Source: Primulina eburnea
Taxonomy: Eukaryota > Streptophyta > Magnoliopsida > Lamiales > Gesneriaceae
Assembly: GCF_022965805.1 (NCBI RefSeq)
Contig: NW_027331305.1
Coordinates: 93,195 to 157,194 of the forward strand
DNA length: 64,000 nucleotides
Direction of reading: 5' to 3'
Shown here: positions 1-14,049 of the stretch, in pieces
Position numbering within the stretch: position 1 is the stretch's first letter
Layout of the letters: every line of letters starts with the position of its first letter
Program-made: the position numbers and the translations under genes
The notes under the pieces: generated by a model
What the model saw: only the letters and a program-made list of their open reading frames with translations
The model's database searches: none
What the model was told of the DNA's origin: nothing

Positions 1-3000
1 AAGACGGTACACAAAAAGCACAAATAAATCTACATCAAATGAATACCATTTACTTATAGCATATTACTCAAGTTCTCACAATTAGTATGATAACCAGGCC
101 CCAAGTTCTTGTCATAATAGAAGGTTTCAGTGTAGAAAAAGTTCAGGAGCACTGAAAAAGTTCAGGAGTTGCTCCTATTCAGACAACAAATGTGCAACAC
201 TTGACACTGTCATTCATGACCAAAATGTCAATTTTTTGTTTATTAAACTTCAAAATCATATATTTGAGAAGAAAAAAATTAATGATAATAACAAATGTAC
301 GGGACGTAATGATTTATAAAAAACGAACATGAGCAAACAACTATATATAAAATTAAAAGAAGAATATGTAACACCCTCGAAGTCGAGATAAACTTAAGCA
401 AAAACAGACATCGCTAGCTTTATTCCCATGATCCTGAAATGTTACACAGGTAAATAACACAGGATCTACAAAAAACAAAACTTCCAGCTTACAAAGCCAA
501 GTGATAATCAACTGACCTTCAAATTCCTCCCCCATGGCACCCACGATAACCACCATGACGATTACTTGAAGACGGTACACCAAAAGCACAAGCAAATCTA
601 CATCAAATGAATACCATTTACTTATAGCATAAGACTCAAGTTCTCACAATTAGTATGATAACCAGGCCACAAGTTCTTGTTTTAATAGAAGGTTTCAGTG
701 TGGAAAAAGTTTAGGAGTTGCTCCTATTCAGACAACAAATGTGCAAAACTTGACAATCATTCATGACCAAAATGTCGATTTTTTGTTCATTAAACTTCAA
801 AATCATATATTTGAGAAGGAAAAAATTAATGATAAAAAAATATGTACGGGACTTAATGATATATAAAAAACGAACATGTGCAAACAACTATATAGAAAAT
901 TAAAAGAAGTAAATGCGACACTTTCAGAGTTGAGATAAAATCCAGCAGAACAGACATTCCCAGCTTTTCTTTCTCATATGATCCTGAAATGTTACACAAG
1001 TAAATAACATAATAACTAAAAATATAGGTGATAATCAACTGACCTTCAAATCTTGCCAAAAGGACGAAGAAGAAACACTACAACAAATGTCTACCATTTA
1101 GTTACAGAATATTTCAAGTCCATATAATTAGTATAATCAACTTGGCCATAAAGTTCATGTTCAAATAGAAAGTTTCAGTGCCAAAAAAGTTCAGAAGTTG
1201 CTACTCAGCAGGACAACAAATTTGCAAACATTGAACTTCATCCATGACCAAAAGGTCAATTTTTTGTTCCTCAAACCTCCATATCAAATATCGAAGAAAG
1301 AAAAAATTAATGCTAAAAAGGAAGTGTATGGCTTCTAATGATCAGTAAAAAACACAAAAACAAAGAGCCATACATCAAATTACAAAGCTGAAAATGCAAA
1401 ACTTCGCCATCATGATAAACTTCAGCAAAAACAGACATCCCTAGCTGTATTAATATGATCCTGAAATGTTACAAAAGTAAATAACACAGGAGCTACAAAG
1501 ACCAAAACTTACAGCTTACAAATCCGGGTGATAATCAACTGACCTTCAAATTCCTTCCCCATTGCACCCCTGATAACCACCACGACGATTACTTGAAGAC
1601 AATACACCAAAAGCATAAGTAAATCTATATCAAATGAATACCATTTACTTATAGCATATGACTCAAGTCCTCACAATTAGTATGATAACCATGCAACAAG
1701 CTCTTGTTTTAATAGAAGGTTTCAGTGAGGAAAAAGTTCAAGAATTGCTCCTATTCAGACAACAACTGTGTAAAAGATGATACTGTGATTCATTATCAAA
1801 ATGTCAATTTTTTGTACATTAAACTTCAAAATCATATATTTGAGATGAAAAAAATTAATGATAATAACAAATGTACGGGACGTAAAGATTTATAAAAAAC
1901 GAACATGAGCAAACAACTAATTATAAAATTAAAAGAAGAATATGTAACACCTTCAAAATCGAGAAAAACTTCAGCAAAAACAGACATCCCTAGCTTTATT
2001 CACATGATCCTGAAATGTTACACAAGCAAATAACACAATAACTAAAAAGATAGGTGATAATCAACTGACCTTCAAATCTTGCAAAGAGGACGAAGAAGAA
2101 ACACTACAACAAATGTCTACCATTTAAATACAGCATATTTCAAGTCCATATAATTAGTATAATAAACTAGGCATTCATGACCAAAGGTCAATTTTTTGTG
2201 CAAAGAGGAAAAAGTTCAAGAATTGCTCCTTTTCAGACAACAAATGTGCAAAAGTTGACACTGTCATTCATGACCAAAATGTCAATTTTTTGTTCATTAA
2301 ACTTCAAAATCATATATTTGAGAAGAAAAAATTAAAGATAAAAACAAATGTACGGGACTTAATGATATATAAAAAAACAAACATGAGCAAACTATATATA
2401 AAATTAAACGAAGATAATGTAACACCTTCAAAGTCAAGATAAAATTCAGCAAAACAGAAATTCCCTGCTTTTTTTTCTCATATGATCCTGAAATGTTACA
2501 AAAGTAAATAACACAATAACTAAAAAGATAGGTGATAATCAACTGACCTTCAAATCTTGCAAAGAGGACGAAGAAGAAACACTACAACAAATGTCTACCA
2601 TAAATACAGCATATTTCAAGTCCATATAATTAGTATAATAAACTAGGGCATAAGTTCCTATTTCAATATAAAGTTTCAAGGCCGAAAAAAAGTTCAGAAG
2701 TTGCTACTGATTCAGACAACAAATTTGCAAACATTGAACTTCATCCATGACCAAATGCTCAATCTTTTGTTCCTCAAACCTCCATAAAAAAGACAGAAGA
2801 AGGAAAATATTAATGCTAAAAGGAAGTGGGCTTGTTATTATCAATAAAAAACACAAAAACAAAGAGCCATACATCAAATTACAAAGCTGAAAATGCAAAA
2901 CTTCACCATCGAGATAAACTTCAGCAAAACAGACAACCCTAGCTTTATTCATATGATCCTGAAATGTTACACAAGTAAATAACACAGAAGCTAGAAAGAC

Positions 3001-6000
3001 AAAAACTTACAACTTACAAAGCCAGGTGATAATCAACTGACCTTCAAATTCCTACCCCATTGCACACACGATAACCACTACAACGATTACTTGAAGACGG
3101 TACACCAAAAGCATAAGTAAATATACATCAAATGACTAAAATTTACTTATAGCATATGACTCAACTACTCACAATTAGTATGATAACCAGGCCACGACTT
3201 CTTGTTTTAATAGAAGGTTTCAGTGTGGAGAAAGTTCAGGAGTTGCTCCTATTCAAACAACAAATGTGCAAAAGTTGACTGTCATTCAAGACCAAAATGT
3301 CAATTTTTTGTTCTTTCAACTTCAAAATCATATATTTGAGAAGAAAAATTTAATGATAAAAAGAAATGTACGGGACTTAATGACATATAAAAAACGAACA
3401 TGAGCAAACAACTATATATAAAATTAAAAGAAGAAAATGTAAAACCTTCAGAGTCGAGATAAAATTCAGCAGCAGAGACATTCCCTGCTTTTCTTTCTCA
3501 TATGATCCTGAAATATTAGACAAGTAAATAACACAATAACTAAAAAGATAGGTGATAACCAATTGACCTTCAAATCTTGCAAACAGGACGAAGAAGAAAC
3601 ACTACAACAAATGTCTACAATTTAGTTACAGCATATTTCAAGTCCATATAATTAGTATAATCAACTAGGCCATACGTTCCTATTTCAATAGAAAGTTTCA
3701 AGGCCGAAAAAAAGTTCAGAAGTTGCTACTGATTCAGACAACAAATTTGCAAACATTGAACTTCATCCATGACCAAAAGGTCAATTTTTTGTTCCTCAAA
3801 CCTCCATATCAAAGATCGAAGAAGGAAAAAAATTAATGCTAAAAAGGAAGTGTATGGCTTGTAATGATCAATAAGAAACACAAAAGCAAAGAGCCATACA
3901 TCAAATTACAAAGCTGAAAATGCAAAACTTCGCCATCGTGATAAACTTCAGCAAAAACAAAAATCCCTAACTTTATTCATATGATGCTGAATGTTACACA
4001 AGTAAATAACACAGGAGCTACAAAAAACAAAACTGACAGCTTACTAAGCCAAGTGAAAATCAACCGACCTTCAAATTCCTCCCCAATTGCACCCACGATA
4101 ACCACCACGACGATTACTTGAAGACGATATACCAAAAAGCATAAGTAAATCTAAATCAAATGAATACCATTTACTTAGAGCATATGAATCAAGTCCTCAC
4201 AATTAGTATGATAACCAGGCCACAAGTTTTTGTTTTAATAGAAGGTTTCAGTGTGGAAAAAGTTTAGGAGTTGCTCCTATTCAAACAACAAATGTGCAAA
4301 AGTTGACTGTCATTCATGACCAAAATGTCAATTTTTTGTTCCTTAAATTTCAAAATCATATATTTGAGAAAAAAATTTAATGATAAAAATAAATTTACGG
4401 GACTTAATGATATATAAAAACGAAAATGAGCAAACAACTATATATAAAATTAAAAGAAAAAAATGTAACACCTTCAGAGTCGAGATAAAATTCAGCAGCA
4501 GAGATATTCCCTGCTTTTATTTCTCATATGATCCTGAAATATTAGACAAGTAAATAACACAATAACTAAAAAGAGAGGTGATAATCAAGTGACCTTCAAA
4601 TCTTGCCAAGAGGACGAAGAAGAAACACTACAAAAAATGTCTACCATTTACTTACAGCATATTCAAGTCCATATAAATAGTATAATCAACTAGGCCATAA
4701 GTTCCTGTTTGAATAGAAAGTTTCAGTGGCGAAAAAAGCTTAGAAGTTGCTACAGATTCAGACAAAAAATTTGCAAAAATTGAACTTTACGCATGACCAA
4801 AAGGTCAATTTTTTGTTCCTCATTCCTCCATATCAAAGATATAAGAAGGAAAAAATTAATGCTTAAAAGGAAGTGTATGGCTTGTAATGATCAATAAAAA
4901 ACATAAAAGCAAAGAGCCATACATCAAATTACAAAGCTGAAAATGCAAAACTTCGCAATCGTGAAAAACTTTAGCAAAAACAGAAATCCCTAGCTTTATT
5001 CATATGATCCTGAAATGTTATACAAGTAAATAAAACAGGAGCTACAAAAACCAAACTTACTGCTTACAAATACAGGTGATAATCAAACGACCTTCAAATT
5101 CCTCCCTCATTGCACCCACGATAACCACCACGACAATTACTTGAAGACTGTACACAAAAAGCATAAGTAAATCTACATCAAATGAATACCATTTACTTAT
5201 AGCATATGACTCAAGTCCTCACAATTAGTATGATAACCAGGCCACAAGTTCTTGTTTTAATAGAAGGTTTCAGTGTGGAAAAAGTTCAGGAGTTGCACCT
5301 ATTCAGACAACAAATGTGTAAAAGTTGACACTGTCATTCATGTCCAAAATGTCAATTTTTTGTTCATTAAACTTCAAAATCATAGGATTGAGAAGGAAAA
5401 ACTTAATTATAAAAACAAATGTACGGGACTTAATGATATATAAAAAACAAACATGGGCAACAAACAATTATATATAAATTTAAACGAAGAATATGTAACA
5501 CTTTTAGAGTCGAGATAAAATTCAGCAAGACAGACATTCCCTGCTTTTCTTTCTCATATGATTCTGAAATGTTACACAAGTAAATAACACAATAACTATA
5601 AAAATAGGTGATAATCAACTGAACTTCAAATCTTGCCAAGAGGACGAAGAAAAAACACTACAACAAATGTCTACCATTTACATACAGCATATTTCGAGTC
5701 CAAATAATTAGTATAATCAAATAGGCCATAAGTTCATGTTTCAATAGAAAGTTTCAGTGCCGGAAAAAAGTTCAGAAGTTGCTATTGATTCAGACAAAAA
5801 TTTGCAAACATTGAACTTCATCCATGACCAAAAGGTCAATTTTTTGTTCCTCAAACCTCCAGATCAAAGAACGAAGAAGGAAAAAATTAATACTAAAAAG
5901 GAAGGGTATGGCTTAGAATGATCAATAAAAAACACAAAAGCAAAGAGCCGTACATCAAATTACAAAGCTGAAAATTCAAAACTTCACCATCAAGATAAAC

Positions 6001-8130
6001 TTCAATAAAACAGACATCCCGAGCTTTATTAATATGATCCTGAAATGTTACAAAAGTAAATAACACAGGAGCTACAAAGACCAAAACTTACAGCTTACAA
6101 ATCCAGGTGATAATCAACTGACATTCAAATTCCTCCCCCATTGCACCCACGATTACCACCACGACGATTACTTGAAGACGGTACACCAAAAGCATAAGTA
6201 AATCTACATCAAATGAATACTATCTACTTATAGCATATGACTCAAGTCCACACAATTAAAATGATAACTAGGCCACAAGTTCTTGTTTTAATAGAAGGTT
6301 TCAGTGTGGAAAAAGTTCATGAGTTGCTCCTATTCAGACAACAAATGTGCAAAACTTGACACTGACATTCATGACCAAAATGTCAATTTTTTGTTCATTA
6401 AACTTCAAAATCATATATTTGAGAAGAAAAAATTAATGATATAAACAAATGTACGGGACTTAATGATATATAAAAAACGAACATGAGCAAACAACTATAT
6501 AGAAAGTTAAAAGAAGTAAATGCGACACCTTCAGAGTCGAGATAAAATTCAGCGGAACAGACATTCCCAGCTTTTCTTTCTCATATGATCCTGAAATGTT
6601 ACACAAGTAAATAACACAATAACTAAAAAGATAGGTGATAATCAACGTACCTTCAAATCTTGCCAAAAGGATGAAGAAGAAACACTAGAACAAATGTCTA
6701 CCATTTAGTTACAGCATATTTCAAGTCCCTATAATTAGTATAATCAACTTGGCCATTAAGTTCATGTTTGAATAGAAAGTTTCAGAGCCGAAAAAATGTT
6801 CAGAAGTTGCTACTGATTCACACAAGAAGTTTGCAAACATTGAACTTCCTCCATGACCAAAAGGTTAATTTTTTGTTCCTCGAACCTCCATATCAAAGAT
6901 CGAAGAAGGAAAAAATTAATGCTAAAAAGAAAGTGTATGGCTTATAATGATCAGTAAAAAACACAAAAACAAAGAGCCATACATCAAATTACAAAGCTGA
7001 AAAGGCAAAACTTCACCATCGTGAAAAACTTCAGCAAAACATACATCCCTAGCTTTATTCATATGATCCTGAAATGTTACACAAGTAAATAACACAGGAG
7101 CTACAAAGACCAAAACTTACAGCTTACAAAGCCATGTGATAATCAACTGACCTTCAAATTCCTCCCCCATTGCACCCACGATAACCACCACGACGATACT
7201 TGAAGACGGTACACCAAAAGCATAAGTAAATCTATATCAAATGAATACCATTACTTGTAGCATATGACTCAAGTCATCACAATTAGTATGATAACCAGGC
7301 CACAAGTTCTTGTTTAAATAGAAGATTTCAGTGTGGAAAAAGTTCAGGAGTTGCTCCTATTCAGACAACAAATTTGAAAAGTTAACCGTCATTCATGACC
7401 AATATGTCATTTTTTTGTTCGTTAAACTTCAAATTCATAAATTTGAGAAGGAAAAAATTAATGACAAAAACAAATGTACATGACTTAATGATATATAAAA
7501 AACGAACATGAGCAACCAACTATAATAAAATTAAAAGAAGAAAATGCTAAAAAGATAGGTGATAATCAACTGACCTTAAAATCTTGCCAAGAGGACTAAG
7601 AAAAAACACTACAACAAATGTCTACCATTTGCTTCCAACAATTTTCAAGTCCATATAATTAGTATAATCAACTAGGCCATAAGTTCTTGTATGAATAAAA
7701 AGTTTCAGTGTTGAAAAAAAGTTCAGAAGTTGCAACTGATTCAGACAACAAATTTGCAAACATTGAACTTCATCCATGACCAAAAGGTCAATTTTTTGTT
7801 CCTCAAACCTACGTATCAAAGATCGAAGAAGGATAAAAATTAATGCTAAAAAGGAAGTGTATGGCTTGTAATGATCAATAAGAAACACAAAAGCAAAGAG
7901 CCATAAATCAAATTACAAAGCTGAAAATGCAAAACTTCGCCATCGTGATAAACTTCACCAAAAACAAAAATTCCTAACTTTATTCGTATGATCCTGAAAT
8001 GTTACACAAGTAAATAACACAGGAGCTACAAAAAACAAAACTGACAGCTTACTAAGCCAAGTGAAAATCAACCGACCTTCAAATTCCTCCCCAATTGCAC
8101 CCACGATAACCACGACGACGATTACTTGAA
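1..8130. repeat. Segmental duplication, copy 1 (partner 55,489-63,462)
   Basis: This part of the left array matches 55,489-63,462 collinearly in the same orientation. The offset is 55,488 at the start. It becomes 55,468 after a 20-bp local duplication near 150-170 that is present only here, about 55,470 through 3.4 kb, and 55,331 after 6.4 kb because copy 2 lacks about 147 bp. Private variants are shared between the copies, so this is duplication of a whole array block rather than similarity between ordinary units. Identity judged by eye in sampled lines is about 97 percent. Confidence 0.9.
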
Positions 8131-9310
8131 GACGATATACCAAAAGCATAAGTAAATCTAAATCAAATGAATACCATTTACTTAGAGCATATGACTCAAG
8201 TCCTCACAATTAGTATGATAACCAGGCCACAAGTTTTTGTTTTAATAGAAGGTTTCAGTGTGGAAAAAGTTCAGGAGTTGCTTCTATTCAAACAACAAAT
8301 GTGCAAATATTGACTGTCATTCATGACCAAAATGTCAATTTTTTGTTCATTAAACTTCAAAATCGTATATTTGAGAAGGAAAAAATTAATGATAAAAACA
8401 AATGTACGGGACTTGATGATATATAAAAAACGAACATGAGCAAACAACAATATATAAAATTAAAAGAAGAAAATGTAACACCTTCAGAGTCGAGATAAAA
8501 TTCAGCAAGAGAGACATTACCTAATTTTCTTTCTCATATGATCCTGAAATGTTACACAAGTAAATAACTCAATAACTATAAAAATAGGTGATAATCAACT
8601 GAACTTCAAATCTTGCCAAGAGGACGAAGAAAAAACACTACAACAAATGTCTACCATTTACTTACAGCATATTTCGAGTCCAAATAATTAGTATAATCAA
8701 ATAGGCCATAAGTTCATGTTTCAATAGAAAGTTTCAGTGCCGGAAAAAAGTTCAGAAGTTGCTATTGATTCAGACAACAAATTTGCAAATATTGAACTTC
8801 ATCCATGATCAAATGCTCAATTTTTTGTTCCTCAAACCTCCATATAAAAGGCTGAAGAAGGAAAATATTAATGCTAAAAGGAAGTGTATGGCTTGTTATT
8901 ATCAATAAAAAACACAAAAACAAAGAGCCATACATCAAATTACAAAGCTGAAAATGCAAAACTTCTCCATCGTGATAAACTTCAGCAAAACAGACATCCC
9001 TAGCTTTATTCATATGATCCTGAAATGTTACACAAGTAAATCACATAGGAGCTACAAAGACCAAAACCTACAGCTTACAAATCCAGGTGATAATCAACTA
9101 ACCTTCATATTCCTCCCACATTGCACCCACGATAACCACCACGAAGATTACTTGAAGACAGTACACCAAAAGCATAAGTAAATCTACATCAAATGAATAC
9201 CATTTACTTATAGCATATGACTCAAGTCCTAACAATTAGTATGATAACCAGGCCACAAGTTCTTGTTTTAATAGAAGGTTTCAGTGTGGAAAAAGTTCAG
9301 GAGTTGCTAT

Positions 9311-10740
9311 TTTTTGTTCATTAAACTTCAAAAATCATATATTTGAGAAGAAAAAAATTAATGATAATAACAAATGTACGGGACGTAATGATTTATAACA
9401 AACGAACATGAGCAAACAACTATATATAAAATTAAAAGAAGAAAATGTAACACCTTCAGAGTCGAGATAAAAGTCAGCAGAACAGACATCCCTAGCTCTA
9501 TTCATATGATCCTGAAATGTTACACAAGTAAATAACACAGGAGCTACAAAGACCAAAACTTACAGCTTACAAAGCCAGGTGATAATCAAATGATCTTCAA
9601 ATTCTACCCCATTGCACACACGATAACCACTACGACGATTACTTGAAGACGGTACACAAAAAGCACAAGTAAATATACATCAAATGAATAAAATTTACTT
9701 ATAGTATACGACCCAAGTACTCACAATTAGTATGATATTCAGGCCACAACTTCTTGTTTTAATAGAAGGTTTCAATGTGGAGAAAGTTCAGGAGTTGCTC
9801 CTATTCAGACAACAAATGTGCAAAACTTGACACTGTCATTCATGACCAAAATGTCAATTTTTTGTTCATTGAACTTCAAAATCATAAATTTGAGAAGAAA
9901 AAATTAATGATAAAAACAAATGTACGGAACTTAATGATATATAAAAAACGAACATGAGCAAACAACTATATAGAAAATTAAAAGAAGTAAATGTGACACC
10001 TTCAGAGTCGAGATAAATGTCATGAACAAAAAATGTCAATTTTTTGTTCATTAAACTTCAAAAATCATATATTTGAGAAGAAAAAAATTAATGATAATAA
10101 CAAATGTATGGGACGTAATGATTTATAACAAACGAACATGAGCAAACAACTATATATAAAATTAAAAGAAGAAAATGTAACACCTTCAGAGTCGAGATAA
10201 AATTCAGCAGAACAGACATCCCTAGCTCTATTCATATGATCCTGAAATGTTACACAAGTAAATAACACAGGAGCTACAAAGACCAAAACTTACAGCTTAC
10301 AAAGCCAGGTGATAATCAAATGATCTTCAAATTCTACCCCATTGCACACACGATAACCACTACGACGATTACTTGAAGACGGTACACCAAAAGCACAAGT
10401 AAAAATACATCAAATGAATAAAATTTACTTATAGTATACGACCCAAGTACTCACAATTAGTATGATATTCAGGCCACAACTTCTTGTTTTAATAGAAGGT
10501 TTCAATGTGGAGAAAGTTCAGGAGTTGCTCCTATTCAGACAACAAATGTGCAAAACTTGACACTGTCATTCATGACCAAAATGTCAATTTTTTGTTCATT
10601 GAACTTCAAAATCATAAATTTGAGAAGAAAAAATTAATGATAAAAACAAATGTACGGAACTTAATGATATATATAAAACGAACATGAGCAAACAACTATA
10701 TAGAAAAATAAAAGAAGTAAATGTGACACCTTCAGAGTCG
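9311..10740. repeat. 730-bp tandem duplication inside the array
   Basis: The segment from 9,311 is repeated from 10,041 with a constant offset of 730 bp. The two copies share rare variants such as 'gatttataacaaacg' and 'agtatgatattcaggcc'. The inner junction near 10,007-10,040 carries an abnormal 'aaatgtcatgaacaaaaaatg', consistent with an unequal exchange breakpoint. 730 bp is neither the 0.5-kb subunit nor the 1.03-kb dimer length. Confidence 0.85.
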
Positions 10741-11459
10741 AGATAAAATTCAGTAGAACAAACATTCTCAGCTTTTTTTTCTCATATGATCCTGAAATGT
10801 TACACAAGTAAATAACACAATAACTAAAAAGATAGATGATAATCAACTGACCTTCAAATCTTGCCAAAAGGACGAAGAAGAAACACTACAACAAATGTCT
10901 ACCATTTAGTTACAGCATATTTCAAGTCCATATAATTAGTATAATCAACTAGGCCATAAAGTTCATGTTTGAATAGAAAGTTTCAGTGCCGAAAAAAAGT
11001 TCAGAAGTTGCTACTAATTCAGACAACATATTTGCAAACATTGAACTTCATTCATGACCAAAAGGTCCATTTCTTGTTCCTCAAACCTCCATATCAAAAA
11101 TCGAAGAACGAAAAAAGTAATGCTAAAAAGGAAGTATATGGCTTATAATGATCAGTAAAAAACACAAAAACAAAGAGCCATACATCAAATTACAAAGCCG
11201 AAAATGCAAAACTTTACCATCTTGAAAAACTTCAGCAAAACAGACATCCCTAGCTTTATTTATATGATCCTGAAATGTTACACAAGTAAATAACACATGA
11301 GCTACAAAGACCAAAACTTACAGCTTACAAAGCCAGGTGATAATCAACTGACCTTCAAATTCCTCCCCCATTGCACCCACGATAACCACCACGACGATAC
11401 TTCAAGACGGTACACCAAAAGCATAAGTAAATCTATATCAAATGAATACCATTTACTTG

Positions 11460-14040
11460 TAGCATATGACTCAAGCCCTCACAATTAGTATGATAACCAG
11501 GCCACAAGTTCTTGTTTTAATAGAAGGTTTCAGTGTGGAAAAAGTTCAGGAGTTGCTCCTATTCAGACAACAAATGTGAAAAGTTGACCGTCATTCATGA
11601 CCAAAATGTCAATTTTTTGTTCATTACTTCAAAATCATATATTTGAGAAGGAAAAAATTAATGATAAAAACAAATGTATATAAAAAACGAACATGAGCAA
11701 ACAACTGTATATAAAATTAAAAGAAGAAAATGCTGAAAAGATAGGTGATAATCAACTGACCTTCAAATCTTGCCAAGAGGACGAAGAAAAAACACTACAA
11801 CAAATGTCTACCATTTGCTTCCAACATATTTCAAGTCCATATAAATAGTATAATCAACTAGGCCATAAGTTCTTGTTTGAATAAAAAGTTTTAGTGTCGA
11901 AACAAAGTTCAGAAGTTGCTACTGATTCAGACAACAAATTTGCAAACAATGAAGCTCATCCATGACCAAAAGGTAAATTTTTTGTTCCTCAAACCTCCAT
12001 TTCAAAGATTGAAGAAGGAAAAAAATTAATGCTAAAAAGGAAGTGTATGGCTTGTAATGATCAATAAGAAACACAAAAGCAAAGAGCCATACATCAAATT
12101 ACAAAGCTGAAAATGCAAAACTTCGCCATCGTGATAAACTTCAGCAAAACGAAAAATCCCCAACTATAATCACATGATCCTGAAATGTTACACAAGTAAA
12201 TAACACAGGAGCTACAAAAAACAAAACTTACAGCTTACAAAGTCAGGTGATAATCAACTGACCTTCAAATTCCTCCCCAATTGCACCCACGATAACCACC
12301 ACGACGATACTTGAAGACGGTAGCATATGACTCAAGCCCTCACAATTAGTATGATAACCAGGCCACAAGTTCTTGTTTTAATAGAAGGTTTCAGTGTGGA
12401 AAAAGTTCAGGAGTTGCTCCTATTCAGACAACAAATGTGAAAAGTTGACCGTCATTCATGACCAAAATGTCAATTTTTTGTTCATTACTTCAAGATCATA
12501 TATTTGAGAAGGAAAAAATTAATGATAAAAACAAATGTATATAAAAAACGAACATGAGCAAACAACTGTATATAAAATTAAAAGAAGAAAATGCTGAAAA
12601 GATAGGTGATAATCAACTGACCTTCAAATCTTGCCAAGAGGACGAAGAAAAAACACTACAACAAATGTCTACCATTTGCTTCCAACATATTTCAAGTCCA
12701 TATAAATAGTATAATCAACTAGGCCATAAGTTCTTGTTTGAATAAAAAGTTTTAGTGTCGAAACAAAGTTCAGAAGTTGCTACTGATTCAGACAACAAAT
12801 TTGCAAACAATGAAGCTCATCCATGACCAAAAGGTAAATTTTTTGTTCCTCAAACCTCCATTTCAAAGATTGAAGAAGGAAAAAAATTAATGCTAAAAAG
12901 GAAGTGTATGGCTTGTAATGATCAATAAGAAACACAAAAGCAAAGAGCCATACATCAAATTACAAAGCTGAAAATGCAAAACTTCGCCATCGTGATAAAC
13001 TTCAGCAAAACGAAAAATCCCCAACTATAATCACATGATCCTGAAATGTTACACAAGTAAATAACACAGGAGCTACAAAAAACAAAACTTACAGCTTACA
13101 AAGTCAGGTGATAATCAACTGACCTTCAAATTCCTCCCCAATTGCACCCACGATAACCACCACGACGATACTTGAAGACGGTAGCATATGACTCAAGCCC
13201 TCACAATTAGTATGATAACCAGGCCACAAGTTCTTGTTTTAATAGAAGGTTTCAGTGTGGAAAAAGTTCAGGAGTTGCTCCTATTCAGACAACAAATGTG
13301 AAAAGTTGACCGTCATTCATGACTAAAATGGTCAATTTTTTGTTCATTACTTCAAAATCATATATTTGAGAAGGAAAAAATTAATGATAAAAACAAATGT
13401 ATATAAAAAAGAACATGAGCAAACAACTTTATATAAAATTAAAAGAAGAAAATGCTGAAAAGATAGGTGATAATCAACTGACCTTCAAATCTTGCCAAGA
13501 GGACGAAGAAAAAACACTACAACAAATGTCTACCATTTGCTTCCAACATATTTCAAGTCCATATAATTAGTATAATCAATTAGGCCATAAGTTCTTGTTT
13601 GAATAAAAAGTTTCAGTGTTGAAACAAAGTTCAGAAGTTGCTACTGATTCAGACAACAAATTTGCAAGCATTGAACTTCATCCATGACCAAAAGGTAAAT
13701 TTTTTGTTCCTCAAACCTCCATTTCAAAGATTGAAGAAGGAAAAAAATTAATGCTGAAAAGGAAGTGTATGGCTTGTAATGATCAATAAGAAACACAAAA
13801 GCAAAGAGGCATACATCAAATTACAAAGCTGAAAATGCAAAACTTCGCCATCGTGATAAACTTCAGCAAAACGAAAAATCCCCAACTATAATCACATGAT
13901 CCTGAAATGTTACACAAGTAAATAACACAGGAGCTACAAAAAACAAAACTTACAGCTTACAAAGTCAGGTGATAATCAACTGACCTTCAAATTCTTCCCC
14001 AATTGCACCCACGATAACCACCACGACGATTACTTGAAGA
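11460..14040. repeat. 861-bp unit present three times in tandem
   Basis: Three consecutive units begin at about 11,460, 12,321 and 13,182, an exact spacing of 861 bp. The junction 'gaagacggtagcatatgac' is shared by the second and third starts and deletes the stretch normally found between 'gaagacggtacacc' and 'tagcatatgac'. The first two units are nearly identical and the third has a few more substitutions, which implies a very recent amplification of a shortened dimer. Confidence 0.9.
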
Positions 14041-14049
14041 CGATACACC

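Noticed and set aside
853..1059. Recurrent minus-strand frames of about 60-93 codons (MARFEGQLIITYLFSYC... and MVFVAPVLFTCVTFQDH...) that look like small membrane proteins
   Set aside because: They run through the short intron between exons A and B and on into the next intron. The hydrophobic stretches are translated pyrimidine-rich intron sequence, and the frames change between copies.
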